Positions 27,739-39,167 of a DNA stretch of 64,000 nt are shown in pieces (the stretch's first letter is position 1; every line of letters starts with the position of its first letter). A model generated the notes under the pieces. The model was not told the origin of the DNA, searched no databases, and saw nothing but the letters and a program-made list of their open reading frames with translations. The position numbers were made by a program, and so were the translations under genes. This stretch comes from Wuchereria bancrofti (taxonomy: Eukaryota; Nematoda; Chromadorea; Rhabditida; Onchocercidae): NCBI GenBank assembly GCA_005281725.1, contig SSBO01000003.1:10165251-10229250 (forward strand), written 5' to 3'.

Positions 27739-30259
27739 TTATGCATTAGCGGCATAATGATCATCGTCTGAAGTAGCGTAAATCAGACCTTCAGAAGCCA
27801 AATATTCAATATCTTCAGCAAATTTGGATGAATTAAAGTGATTTCTTGGGATGCCAGTACGTATATCATCAATACTAGCTCCAATAATCGGATCGCCATT
27901 ACTACGCAAATATTTAAATATCTAAAAATTCAAGCAGAAGATCAGAATAACAATACACTTTGCTATGAAATAAATATAAAATATGAAATACAATATTTGC
28001 ATTCTAAGGTAATCCAAAAAAAAAAAAAAATACATATATACCTCAGCTTTCTGACCAGTTAATCCACGACAATCACTATCAGAAATTGATCGTGATGCAT
28101 TCTGTTGCATTAAACTAGTGTTTGCTTTCAAATTAGATCCTATATTGCTCTTCCAATCGTTGGTCATCTTAGTTTGTCCTCCATCTGTTTCGTTTACACG
28201 TAACATTGTATCCGCGGATAAAGCTATCCACTTTTTTGATAACGCTATATCCAGCACATCCTGAAAGAATTTAAATCTTCAAGAAAACAGCAATTTACCA
28301 ATGTTGAAGAGAATGGAAAAGGATTGTATTAAGATTTAATGACTTCATGATGAAGTAATTGTGTTAAGAAGGAATTCAGAGTGGTAGGAGGTATGCATCC
28401 AGGACGGATAGGGATAACAATAAAGAAACTTGATAAAAACAGCAGATAAATTGAAAACGAACTTTATTAGATCGTTGACAAATAACAAATCTCTAGAATC
28501 ATATAGTAAAACCAGGAATAAGTTCAAAATACCAACTCTTGTTTACTACTTATCAGTGCTCCTTATAGTTAGAAAAGTTAAATCATACTTTCGTATAGAA
28601 AAGGCGAGCAAGTCGAGCTTCTAAATGAAAAGCATCAATCTCTCTTTTATCCTCTATCTCTCGAACCTGCAATTCATTATAATTGAACGCATAAGAAAGT
28701 AATTATAACTTATCTATCTTTCTGTCAATATTTGCTAGGAAGCCCTCTACAGAGTAAAAAAGACTACTTTTTCTTTTCTTTTGAATGACAGAAATAAAAG
28801 GAGAAAGGAAGAATCAATAGGAATCATTCCGACAGGCATTGTCTTTAAAAATGATAGTGTAATAATAAATGCATATGGTAAAACTTTTGAAAACCTACAT
28901 CAAAAGCAACAATACAAAGTCGTTCATTAAAACTCCGCAATTTTCCCACAACAGAAACATCCGTTCCCTCTACTACTGCATCTGAATTCGCTGCAGCACT
29001 TGCAAGCTGAATAATATGCATATATTACTAAGGATTTTTAAATATCTAAGAGTATTGACAAAGGCTATTCACACAATAAATCTTATTTCACCAATAATAT
29101 GATTTCACAAATGGCAAACAGTACAAAGTATCTATTCAGGTAACTACATCAGCTTCCCGATGAAGACTCATGCATAATATCAGTCGTTTCTTCTTTTATA
29201 TTAATCGATTCGATAATAAAGAGCACCGAAAGTTATCGTCGACTAATCAGTGAATGTGCCTTCTTCTCCATAAAGTGTTTTAGTTCTTAACTTTTTTAAC
29301 AATTTCCAATAGCACGTTGAGATAATGAGATCAAATTTTTAATGTATAATCAACAGAATAAAAACTACCACGCCTTTGTAGTGAATGATGAGAAATGTGG
29401 CATTTGTATCATGATAATCAGATAATGTATATTCGATAGATTGTCCTCCATCTGTTTGTAGTGATTCTTTCACATTACCAACAACTCGAATCTTAAAATC
29501 AGACACTTACCATTTAGGTCATTATTATAGAAATTTACCAATCAAGTTGCTAGCCTTGTTTAGTCGATAAAAAGAGCATATCTCTTATTACACTGCATGA
29601 CGCCCTTGCTAATAAAATTTAAGTAAATTAAAATTATAATTCAAACAGACTTTAGCTAGACCTTAATATATGATAATAATTGTGCTGATTAAAGATACTA
29701 ATTCCTTTTTTTAATGTACTAATGTAATTTAGAAGCCCAAGCACGAGATGATAAGCAATGATCTGCATTCTTCCCTCTTCATTACTCTCTTTTTTCGTCT
29801 TCTCTTTTCCCACTAATTTCAGTTTTATAATTTCCCATTAAAGATCAAATAAAAGAACACCAAAAAGTTCCTTTTAAAATACCTAATAAAAATACATACA
29901 TTTTTAATTGTATCATTGTAACAGTAATATTTTTAATATAATATATTTGTATGATAATGATATAATGACAATTCATCATACTCATTATATTTTCATTACA
30001 ATGATATTAATAAAGCAAAACCTATAAAGCTTACCGTATTGAAGGTATATTTACCGGTTGTTATTTTCTCTTCACTGCTTGCTAACTGACTAAGATCTTT
30101 GATCGTAGCTGGAAATGGTACTTTCGTGGTAAGCTGGCTTTCTTTGTATTCATCAGCTTCTACAAATGATGCTTCACCCCAACCGCCAGCAACTCCAGCA
30201 TCATAGCTCTCTTCACCCCATCCATTTCCATCCATATCGCATATATATTCTTGTTCCAA
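27739..30259 (-). CDS. rpa-2: replication protein A 32-kDa subunit (RPA2)
   Basis: Six exons in transcript order: 30259-30035, 29491-29369, 29006-28899, 28666-28589, 28260-28042, 27921-27739, all phase 0, giving about 311 residues (human RPA2 is 270). RPA is the eukaryotic single-stranded DNA-binding heterotrimer of replication, repair and checkpoint signalling in the nucleus. Residues 1-50 form a Gly/acidic tail with two GWGE blocks. Next comes a TIKDLSQL segment, equivalent to the TISQL lead-in of RPA2. The OB fold spans exons 2-4 (IRVVGNVKES, VVGKLRSFNE, LCIVAFD). A Ser/Asn/Thr-rich linker is followed by a C-terminal winged helix (IFKYLRSN to EGLIYAT), the surface that binds repair partners in other species. 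The vertebrate Ser-rich phospho-tail is replaced by the acidic GWGE tail. The start ATG is the first in frame; residue 9 is an alternative. Confidence 0.9.
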
Positions 30260-31223
30260 AAATTAACTGAAATCATTTGTATTCATTTTTCTTTTTTATA
30301 TTCATTAAAAAAACTATTTATTATATTCCACTTAAAATCATCATAAGGAATGTAATGCGTTGTGTATATTATAAAATCTTATAATTTCATATAAAAAATT
30401 GAAATACATTGAAATACAGTACAAACAGACACATAAATTATAATTCATGTTTCGTAATATTTTATATGCAATGCATCATATTGTTTATAATAATTTTAAT
30501 TAGAATATAAAGAATAAAATTAATTTTTATTGTATTATACATAATATAACATTATTATTGTACCTTTAAATATAAAGATACATGTATATACAAAAAAGTT
30601 AATATATAAATTATAACTCATATGTTTTGTAATATTAGTAGATTTATAGCGTAAAGAGATGTGTAAAATTTACATATTATTAGGAAAACAAATTATTATA
30701 TCCATATTGTTAATCATTAATTATAAATCATTACAGAAGCTATTAATGATGAAAATACCAAATGAAGGATATTTGTACTTTAAAAATTCAAAAGATTAAG
30801 TTTTAAAAGATAAAAGATTTAAGAGAGAGAAAAGAAAACGAAAGCTTATTGTAACAGAACAGGAAAAGACAACAACATGATGCCTTTGAATAACGATGGA
30901 AAACAAAAAATAAACTTTTTCATTAACAAACAAAAGAAATGCATTTTACCGCTTAAAGAAAAATTACCGTATGGCAATATTCCACGCAGAAACACATTAT
31001 CATATCTAATAGCTTTAGTATGGATAAGCAATTTTATGAAGTTTATTTAATTAAGTGACGTGTATGTTTCAACTTTTATTGTTTATATTAAGTTTTGTTT
31101 GCTTTCGTTTTTTTTTTTTTTTGGAAATTTTTTGTATTGGGTTTTGTCTGTTTTTTTTTCTTTAATGATATCAATTTTAGGATTTTATTATATGGATAAA
31201 CGTGAAAAGAAGAATAGAAGCAG
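30260..31223. promoter_or_regulatory. divergent intergenic region between RPA2 and mL50
   Basis: 965 bp between two oppositely oriented start codons. The arrangement allows a shared bidirectional promoter, but I found no specific core element. It is AT-rich with a poly-T run at 31,107-31,122. The short frame at 30,846-31,031 shows no domain. Confidence 0.45.
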
Positions 31224-33506
31224 ATGAATTGCTCTCGTGTATGTCGTATAAGATGGCGAAATATGTTGTCGCAGTTACGTCCTGAACAAAAATTATCAAA
31301 CGAGAAAGAGAAATTAGAAATGGATGAAAGAATGGTGCTTAGTGATGAAGCTGAGGTTAGCCTAAAATGTTTATTATGTAGATAATAGCGATAAGTAAGA
31401 AGCAATAAATGAATGAATTGATTAAAATAGTTAAGATGGATTGTCATTGTTAATTGGACCAATTTTTTAAATTAGTTAATGATTAGCATATTTAATTAGT
31501 ATATATGTAATAGTATTGATGATATATATTTACTCATCCTCCGAGATATCTCGGGAATAACACTTAAGCATTGTTAAGTATAAATAAGTTGGAATATTTG
31601 AGTGTCGAAGTAGCTAACTTATAGCTTAAACAATAAGCATAAGTGCTAAAGTATTAGGATATCACAATATAAATTTCAGTAATAAGTGTAAGAGTTATAT
31701 TCAGAAACAATAAGTTCAAGCATTCGAGTGTCGCAGTATACAAGTATCAGTTAAGTGTTTGATATTTTGAGTAAAGCTGTTCAGTTATAAGATAACAGTT
31801 AATTTCAGTTGCTATTTTAGTCATATTTGCTAAATATTTTTATTTCGTTTGTAGAGTATGTTGAAAAAAATGTTGCCATCATTGAAATCAGGTGATGAAC
31901 CAAAAAAACAGAGTGATGCAGAGAATGATGAATTTCTGGATCTTACATCGAAAGAGAAAATTGATATGGATTCGATCCGAGCTAGAGGGTCTTTTTTTTA
32001 TACTATTTTTGTCATGCATTATGAAATTAATTTCAGATCGAAATTGCAAATAACCAAATAAATTATTGGTTCTGCAATAGTAATATTTTATATTCATCCA
32101 GGACTTCTATTTTGTTCTGCCAATTTAACTGTAAACTTTCTGGAAAGTTCTAATTTTGATAACTAAAAATCTTATGTATATAATGATTGACCTAAAAAAT
32201 TTGAATATGCAAGAAATATGTCGTAGCCTGATTTCTGAAGCCTGGATTTTACTACAAACTTTATCATTAATTTGATCATTAATTTGCTAAATTGCCATTA
32301 ATAGCATTTTTACCGTGTACGAGAGAAAACTGACTTTTTGGTTTGTTTTATCCATTACTTTCAGGTTCTTAAAATATCGGTATAACTACAAACCACCAAG
32401 TGATCTTGAGAGTCAAGTAAAAGAAGCTGTGGATGCAGTTTGTGTTGATGTAAATGACGATGTACGAAGTATTGATCTTACAAAGAATCGGCACTTAAAA
32501 TTTCAGGTTTACTTTACTTAGTACTTTGCTTAGATCTTCTTTTATATAATACTCTTGGTTAGTTCATTGAAGGATACCAGTATTTTATTAAATAGAAATC
32601 AATCTACGGTAATATCAGTGCAATTTCAGAATGTATCTTTTAGCTTCATATTGTTTCAGCTTCTCGATTTGCTAGGTAAAAGACTGTGTCATGTAGTTCC
32701 CAATTCTGAGTTACACCAAATGAAAACAGTTGGTGATTTAATTGACTTCTACTGGCGTCCGGTTCAAAATCTTACCGAATATGCACAGATGGCTCGTGAC
32801 AACAAACAGACGTTACCAAAGAACTTACATATTATGGAACATCCGTTCCGTTTTCATCCCGAAGATATCTATTCTTATCATGGAGGTAAACGATTTCACC
32901 TTTTTATACATAGCTAAAATAGAAATGGCATTCGCAGCACAAATCTATGTTAGCTATAATTTCTAATTTCTTTTTAATTGTTATAAAATTGTCAAATTAA
33001 ATGAGAATAAAATAGAGTGCAGATTTGACAGAGCTTAAAGAATTTCCATGCTTCCTAATTTGCCTTGTTATAAGATGATCGTAGTAATGAATAGATATAA
33101 ATGTATAGGTAATAAATCCACAATCATAAGTTTCAATTTCAAATTTGAAAATCTATAAATACATGAACTTTACGTTTAATCTTTCTGTCTTGTCTACATT
33201 GGAGTTGTTTCCAAAATGCTTTCTTTTTCTTTAGGCATACTTTAATGTACTATTGCCCTAACATCTTCATTAACTACAGGTGAAACAGCTTTTCCCGGAA
33301 AGGGAGGTGAAGTAATCAGTTTACGAAATAAGAGATTATATCGACAGTTTAAACCGAAAGAAGATTGGTTCGATTTTGAAGAGGATTCATTTGATTATAC
33401 TCGTCAAGATGAAAAAATGCCTTGGGATCCAGAAATTGCAGAACGTATGGATCGATATCCAACGAAACGATATAATTTGAAAACAAAACGATTCAAGAAT
33501 ACATGA
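31224..33506 (+). CDS. mrpl-50: mitochondrial large-subunit ribosomal protein mL50
   Basis: Five exons: 31224-31355, 31855-31988, 32365-32506, 32660-32885, 33280-33506, in phase, about 286 residues. mL50 is a component of the mitochondrial ribosome large subunit. Diagnostic: YKPPSDLE opening the domain (about residue 95) and the segment HVVPNSELHQM followed by TVGDLIDFY, which match the conserved mL50 core. The first ~20 residues contain several Arg and no acid (MNCSRVCRIRWRN), consistent with a mitochondrial targeting sequence. After the core there is a C-terminal extension of roughly 90 residues, rich in Arg, Asp and aromatics (HPEDIY, LRNKRLYRQF, MPWDPEIAERMDRYP), absent from the ~158-residue human protein. 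Exon 1 and its donor (GTTAGC) and the exon 2 donor (GTCTTT) are weak but keep the frame. The gene is head-to-head with RPA2. Confidence 0.82.
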
Positions 33507-34829
33507 TTTATTGAGTGGTTATTAGTGATTTGATATGAGGCTGAAATGAATATGTTTGTCTTTTATGACAAAAACATTAGTAATGTCCAAAAATAGAGTA
33601 CGTTCCTCTTCAGTTGAACATTTAGTTCTTGAACGAAGTCTACGATATTTTTACTAATTTTGTATGTTGATAATGAATCGATTTCCAAATCAATTTTTAA
33701 TGTAATGATGCGTTTTTAATTATATCTTGTAGCTAATTCTAATCTCAGTAAAACATAAAGTTAATTTTGACGAACTTTTGGTGATCTCCATCTCGCATTT
33801 CAGTGCTGACTTTTTATGTTGAATTTTTTCGCTTTGAAAATGCAACTTTTTCGGACTCCCTTAGCTTTAATGATAAATTATGCCTAAAACAAATAACTTT
33901 GCTCAATTTGGTTAAATTTTCTCGCTTACACTGTAAATTGTAAATTTCGGTGTTTTTTTCAACCAGTAAGACATAAAATCTTTTTTGTTTTTTTTTCGTA
34001 CAAAAACTTGTTCGTCACTTACACTAAATGGAAAAAGCACAATCAATCTTGGATGTATTTATAGATTAAAGGTCACTCTTGGATGAATAATTTAAATATA
34101 TGTGTGATACAAGGATATCTTGAAATACTATTTTTATCAAATAGAAAAAAGTAATGGAATTATAAAATGTGACGAAGTTCAGAGTTTTGGTTACTTCGGT
34201 ATCAAGGGCTTATATTTCGACAATCTGGGTTAACTTTAAAACTTATTGGCCATCAATGATATTAAAATTCCCAATATGGAGATGATGGTAGGTTGAGTTT
34301 TGATTCATTTATAAAGTTCATAGGTGACTTAAGCATTGGTGATTTTCGATTGTTTGATATTTACTTATTAACGTGAATATTGGTCATTATTGTACTTCTA
34401 GTAATGTTATTCATTCTTTTGCTGTACTAAAAATGTTTTGTCAAAATAGATGCTCTAAATGGTTTATATTATTTTAGAACTTTTCACACTAAATGAATAC
34501 TTCATGCATTAAATGAGGTAATTAGATGTATTTTTATACAAAGTTATTATTAATCACTTGAAATTTCAAATTCGAAGTGATAAAATGGTAAAAAATGATA
34601 AAATACAGATTTTATTAAGCTAAATCAAGGGATAATTCGATGAAGTTAAGCATATTAATAATAAGAAAATTAATTAGCTTATCAAGTTTAGCTTCCGGAT
34701 ACCTAAAATTTCTGGTTGATAACATTTTCAATTAGTTTAGATAACGAAATTGATAAATTTAACTAGGTTTTAATCGAACAGTAAAAAAAAAATTCCCAAA
34801 AAGTCACATCATCATCAATCATCCGCTGT
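33507..34829. other. intergenic DNA downstream of mL50
   Basis: AT-rich, including the 3' UTR of the mL50 gene. No coding frame or repeat recognised. Confidence 0.6.
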
Positions 34830-35345
34830 TTTTTGCTGGGATTATGTCTTCTCATAGATCTCAGATGTGCTGCTGGGAACACTGACACATCTTCTCATAG
34901 ATGATACGAGTGCGGTGGATCTCGGATGTCTCTGATTTCTTGCTGGGAACACTGATATATCTTCTCATAGATATGAGTCCGTTGGATCTCGGATGTCTCT
35001 GATTTCTTGCTGGGAACACTGATATATCTTCTCATAGATATGAGTCCGTTGGATCTCGGATGTCTCTGATTTCTTGCTGGGAACACTGATATATCTTCTC
35101 ATAGATATGAGTCCGTTGGATCTCGGATGTCTCTGATTTCTTGCTGGGAACACTGATATATCTTCTCATAGATATGAGTCCGTTGGATCTCGGATGTCTC
35201 TGATTTCTTGCTGGGAACACTGATATATCTTCTCATAGATATGAGTGTGGTAGATTTGTGATGTCTCTGAATGGATTCATCCGTTGTTTTGTTGGCAACG
35301 CTAACGTATCTGCTCATAGATATGACTACGGTGGATCTCTGATTG
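34830..35345. repeat. 67-bp minisatellite
   Basis: Core units begin at the shared word TGCTGGGAACACTGA at about 34,870, 34,941, 35,008, 35,075, 35,142 and 35,209. The last five are spaced exactly 67 bp and look nearly identical. Diverged units flank the core (about 34,834 and 35,290), the usual pattern of an array homogenised in its centre. Because 67 is not a multiple of three, each reading frame recurs only every third unit. The similar 62-72 codon minus-strand frames with repeated ARNQRHPRSNG strings are therefore repeat artefacts. Confidence 0.92.
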
Positions 35346-35574
35346 TGACTGTAAATGGATTAGACAGTCGACAAAGAAATAAATGAATGACATATATATA
35401 TTTGTTAGAGTTATCGATTCAATTTCTGTGCTGAATTTTTGTGGATTGGTGACGATAACTAGGTTAAAACCGTTTACAATTAGTTTGGATAATAAAATTG
35501 ATAAATTTAAGGTGCTTGGATGATGGCAAAGCTAAATTTTCATCGAATAATAATCCTTCCATTTCACTGAAACT

Positions 35575-36560
35575 GCACGTACTATCGCATTGAGACATTT
35601 CTAAGAGACTGAAAGAGTACTCCGAGTACGGGGAAATGTTATAGTTAATTAGTGGTATTCGTGTATATCTTAATACTACCGCTTAAGATGCAAATTTAAT
35701 TCTTGGTGCAATTGTTTTGATGAACAATAAAATGATTAAAAGTACTCCGAAATCTCTCTTCTTGTCTTACAAGTTGGGCAGTCATTTCCTCTCACAATAT
35801 ATCAAGCACGCTTCACCTTCAATTCCACATCTTCTGGCTTTGTTGCTGTTTTTTTTTTTTTTTTTTTTGCTTTCAGCAAGTGAGCGGGTAGAGCATGTAC
35901 GATGGCATTAATACATTTCTAAGACACTGAGGAAGGTATTCTGTTATTGGTGGTTTGCGAGCTTGTGCTCAAAGTTATTCTTATGAAATTGCTTTTTCAG
36001 TTTATTTGCTTGTTTTTTTGTTGTTTAATAAGAGGTTATGTTTATTTTCTAGTTTTTGTTTATTTTTTTTTTTTTTTTTTTGCCTTTTTTTTGTTTAGTT
36101 TTAATTGATGTGCATCGTATTCCTTTTGATTTTTCTGAATGTGAGAGAGAGTTGGTGAGTGGTTATAATGTGGAGTATTCTACTCCGAATAATGGAAGAA
36201 GAACGTGACAATTAGTATTACACGTGCATATTTTAATACTACCGCTCCCTCTTCTCTGCTTTACAAGTTAGACAATCATTTTCTTGTCAAGTATCGCTCT
36301 TATCTTGATTTCAGCAAGCAAATGGTTAATGCACATTTATTTAGCCATTCGATCATGCCAAAACTGCTATCTTAATATTACCATTTGAAGCGCAAATTGG
36401 ATATTACTTCCCTCCCTTATAAGTTGGGCATTCATTTTCTCTCATAGTAGGTCAAGTATTGCCTTTCATTCAATTCTATATCTTCTGGCTATGTTACGAC
36501 ATTTATTCATTTTGCTTTTAGCAAGCAAACGGGTAGGGCGCACTTATTCTTTGAGAGGAT
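35575..36560. repeat. long complex tandem repeat, three diverged units
   Basis: Ordered sequence blocks recur in the same order: a block with CATTTCTAAGA and ACTGA (35,596; 35,918), TACTCCG (35,617; 36,180), ATTAGT followed by a TTAATACTACC-like word (about 35,648-35,680; 36,210-36,240; about 36,370), CTTACAAGTTGGGCA (35,767; 36,282 diverged; 36,418), a CTTCTGGCT word (35,830; 36,482), and TTCAGCAAG or TTAGCAAGCAAACGGGTAG (35,873; 36,312; 36,518). Units are roughly 200-450 bp with internal insertions. Also contained are T runs at 35,850 and 36,065. I do not recognise a transposon family. Confidence 0.75.
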
Positions 36561-36819
36561 AGGGATTGGGTATAACAATTAGTGCATTTTTGCATTTGTT
36601 AATCTAACCATTTAGGATGATAATTACGCGTTTTGTTGAATTCTTTCGCTTGCTTTACTGAATCGTTTGCTTATTTTTTTTTAGTGGTAATTAATCGAAA
36701 ATTCTTTAGGGATTAATTAATTAATTGAGCGGGAAAATAAAAGTAAATTTATTACCACAATTTAGTTATAATACCTATCTGTCGATTTAACATGCATTTT
36801 CATCTTAAAGGAAAAGGTA

Positions 36820-37098
36820 AATTTTTTTCCAAATGGCCTATGCAACCACATTCTTTACGCTATAGAATTTCTCCACAAGAATAATTTTGATGGATTCGAT
36901 TTGGATTGGGAATATCCACTCGGTGTAGCTGAGGAACACACCAAACTTATAACGTTTCTCATCCAATGAGTTTTAAACTCAGCAAAAATTTGTAGTCAGA
37001 ATGGACAGGAAACCCTGAAATAACGATGGGAGAACCAAGCATTACAGAAACATCGGAAACTGAAGTGACAACGTATGATACCGCTGTAACTGCTGAAG
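36820..37098 (+). pseudogene. chitinase (GH18) relic
   Basis: Frame 36844-36966 encodes a stretch with the glycosyl hydrolase 18 active-site signature FDGFDLDWEYP, including the catalytic Glu, followed by GVAEEHTKL, then stops at TGA 36967. After a short gap, 36996-37098 is open, preceded by TTGTAG and followed by a GT. It encodes a Thr/Ser/Glu-rich segment (SEWTGNPEI, TETSETEVTTYDTAV) like the linker or tail region of filarial chitinases. No start, no signal peptide and no rest of the catalytic barrel are found nearby, so this is a relic of two segments. An active chitinase gene is presumably elsewhere in the genome. Confidence 0.8.
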
Positions 37099-38852
37099 GT
37101 TGGTTATTTTATGATGAATACTCTGAAATTTGTGGTGCTAATCATAATTTCATATATATTACTTTAGAGTTGACTTCTCTAGAGTGTTGAAAGGGTTAGC
37201 CTTTAGGATATTTATTGAGTTAAATTCTTAATTTAATTTAAATATTTAGTTGTGGTCTAAAAGATTTGGAATTTTAATTATTTCTTGATTTTAGTTTTTT
37301 TGGTATTGCATATCAGTAAAGGTTTTTATCATAGTTAATGAATAATGGGAATAAAGCGTCAAAGTTTGTTATTTTTTGTTTTTACAAAGTTAATTATAGT
37401 TATAACTTTGTACTGATATGATGTACTTTTATTTCTGCTTTTATTTTTTTTTATAGTTAAGTTATATGTATTATTTTTATTGTTTTTGTATAATTTTTAT
37501 TTAAATTTTTATTCCCTTTGTTTAAATTTTTTTTTGGTCAATTTTTTAATTAAAGTATTATCTTTACTTTAGTAATTTTTCTTTATTTTGTTATTTTTGT
37601 TTTTTAATTTTATTTCTGAACTAGATTGTTGTTAGATGTTTATTAGAAACTTAGGTCTTTTTTTTTAAAGTTGTCTTCTGCTCTATGATTTTCTTAAATG
37701 GCAACCTTAACGTGATGGCATCAAAGTAGCGTAAGTGATTTGTTTTTTTAATGTGCTTTTGTGCTATGTGTTGAGTTGTATTTTTATAATAAATCGGAAG
37801 AATGTTTCTTAATATTCGACATTCCAATAAACCGTAATACTACCTGTCGGCGTTACACAGCAGAAAGATTTAATTAAAGGTAATGTGATAATGTGATATT
37901 CAAGTAAGTAATGTACTTATCTTGAATTCTCAAATCTTGGAATAAACTACATATAAATTGTAAGCTGCTGATAAGTCTTATTTGAAATTTCCATCATTTC
38001 AAAATTGGATTCACAATAATCACTGATATTCACAATAGTGCTACAAAATATCACCAGAAAATGGAATGGAAGTAATAGCTGTATAAATTTTCAAACATCA
38101 AAAAATGAATAGCGGATTCAGTTGTCTTTTAAGCATCCATTCAAATGTTAAATTGACACTTGTAAAATGGAAAAATACTTTGAGACACTTCTATGAGAAG
38201 TGGGAAAAATTAGAGAAGCTGAACAATCACAGCAAATTCATAAATATTTACTCATAGCTTATAATGCTACATGTAAAAAAGGCAGCAATAATTTTAAATA
38301 ATAAAATAATGTTAACTTATTACTATTATTACTTATTCCACTAAACAAATATAATTTGTGTTGCTAACTTCTCAATACTTAATTGTTTGAAATTCAAATT
38401 TCGTAAACAAAAAAGAAAAAGGTAGACACAAAAAAAGGTGAACACAACAACAATTAGCCATCAAAACAGTTATAATTTACTCTTGAACTCCGGTGGCTAT
38501 CGTAATCATACAAAAGCAATCAGTTAAAAAGTTAAATGTTAACCAACTTGTCCATTTGTTTCTAATTTATGATAAGCTTTGTTTTTTATCAGTCAATATT
38601 TTCAAGCTTCTGTTGTGCTCTTCAACTTGATAAAGTACAAAAAAAAAAATTATTTTTTTAAACAGAAATGATTTGTTTTGAATAAATCAGCTGTATAAAT
38701 TTTTCAGAAAGAAAAAGAAACGAAAGCAATGTTTTGCTACACTTCCACAAAAGAACTAAACAAACAATCAAAATTCTTTCTTTCCATATTCTGAAATGAG
38801 AAAAAAAAAGGACACATCTGCTTAATTGTAAACTGAAATATCATATATAAGC
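37099..38852. other. AT-rich intergenic DNA
   Basis: Poly-T/poly-A rich, no coding frame recognised. It separates the chitinase relic from the ALT gene and includes the distal upstream region of the latter. Confidence 0.6.
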
Positions 38853-38869
38853 AGGTTAATTATTAACCT
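38853..38869. promoter_or_regulatory. perfect HNF1-type palindrome upstream of ALT
   Basis: AGGTTAAT-T-ATTAACCT is a perfect inverted repeat and contains an exact copy of the GTTAATNATTAAC consensus of HNF1-class homeodomain proteins. It lies about 300 bp before the ALT start codon and just after a TATATAAG word (38,844-38,851). Binding is inferred from the consensus only. Confidence 0.45.
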
Positions 38870-39150
38870 ATACAGGTATATCCCTCTTCAATCTTTCATT
38901 ATTTTTTTAGGCAAAACTAACTAATCACATTTAGTAAAAAAATAAATTTTTTGTTTAACAACATTCTTCTTTTCTTCTTTTTTTTTTTCAAGAAACTAAT
39001 TAAGTTAATTTGGTAAGAAAGAAAAAAAAAGAATAAAGATGAATAAGTAAATTAAAGAAAAAAAAAACGCTGATTATTTGAAAATTGCATTTTATGTTTA
39101 CACGTTACGTATTAATCACTTCACGTTTATGGAATTAATGAATGTTCGAT

Positions 39151-39158
39151 TTTTTTAG
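39151..39158 (+). promoter_or_regulatory. candidate spliced-leader acceptor before ALT
   Basis: TTTTTTAG ends 9 bases before the ALT start codon, in the position and context of an SL1 trans-splice acceptor. Nematode spliced leaders are commonly joined a few bases before the ATG. Confidence 0.5.
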
Positions 39159-39167
39159 ACATAAAAA

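Noticed and set aside
27838..28062. 74-codon + strand frame and a 111-codon frame read as separate genes
   Set aside because: The plus frame is antisense to RPA2 exons 5-6; the minus frame is RPA2 exon 5 running into its intron.
30260..33506. Operon with trans-splicing
   Set aside because: Neighbouring genes in this part are on opposite strands (E2 +, RPA2 -, mL50 +), so no polycistronic unit is possible.
34895..35317. Four similar 62-72 residue minus-strand proteins
   Set aside because: They are the 67-bp minisatellite read in staggered frames; peptide identity follows from DNA repetition, not selection on protein.
34810..35345. CRISPR-like array
   Set aside because: The repeats are contiguous 67-bp tandem units without unique spacers, and the genome is eukaryotic.
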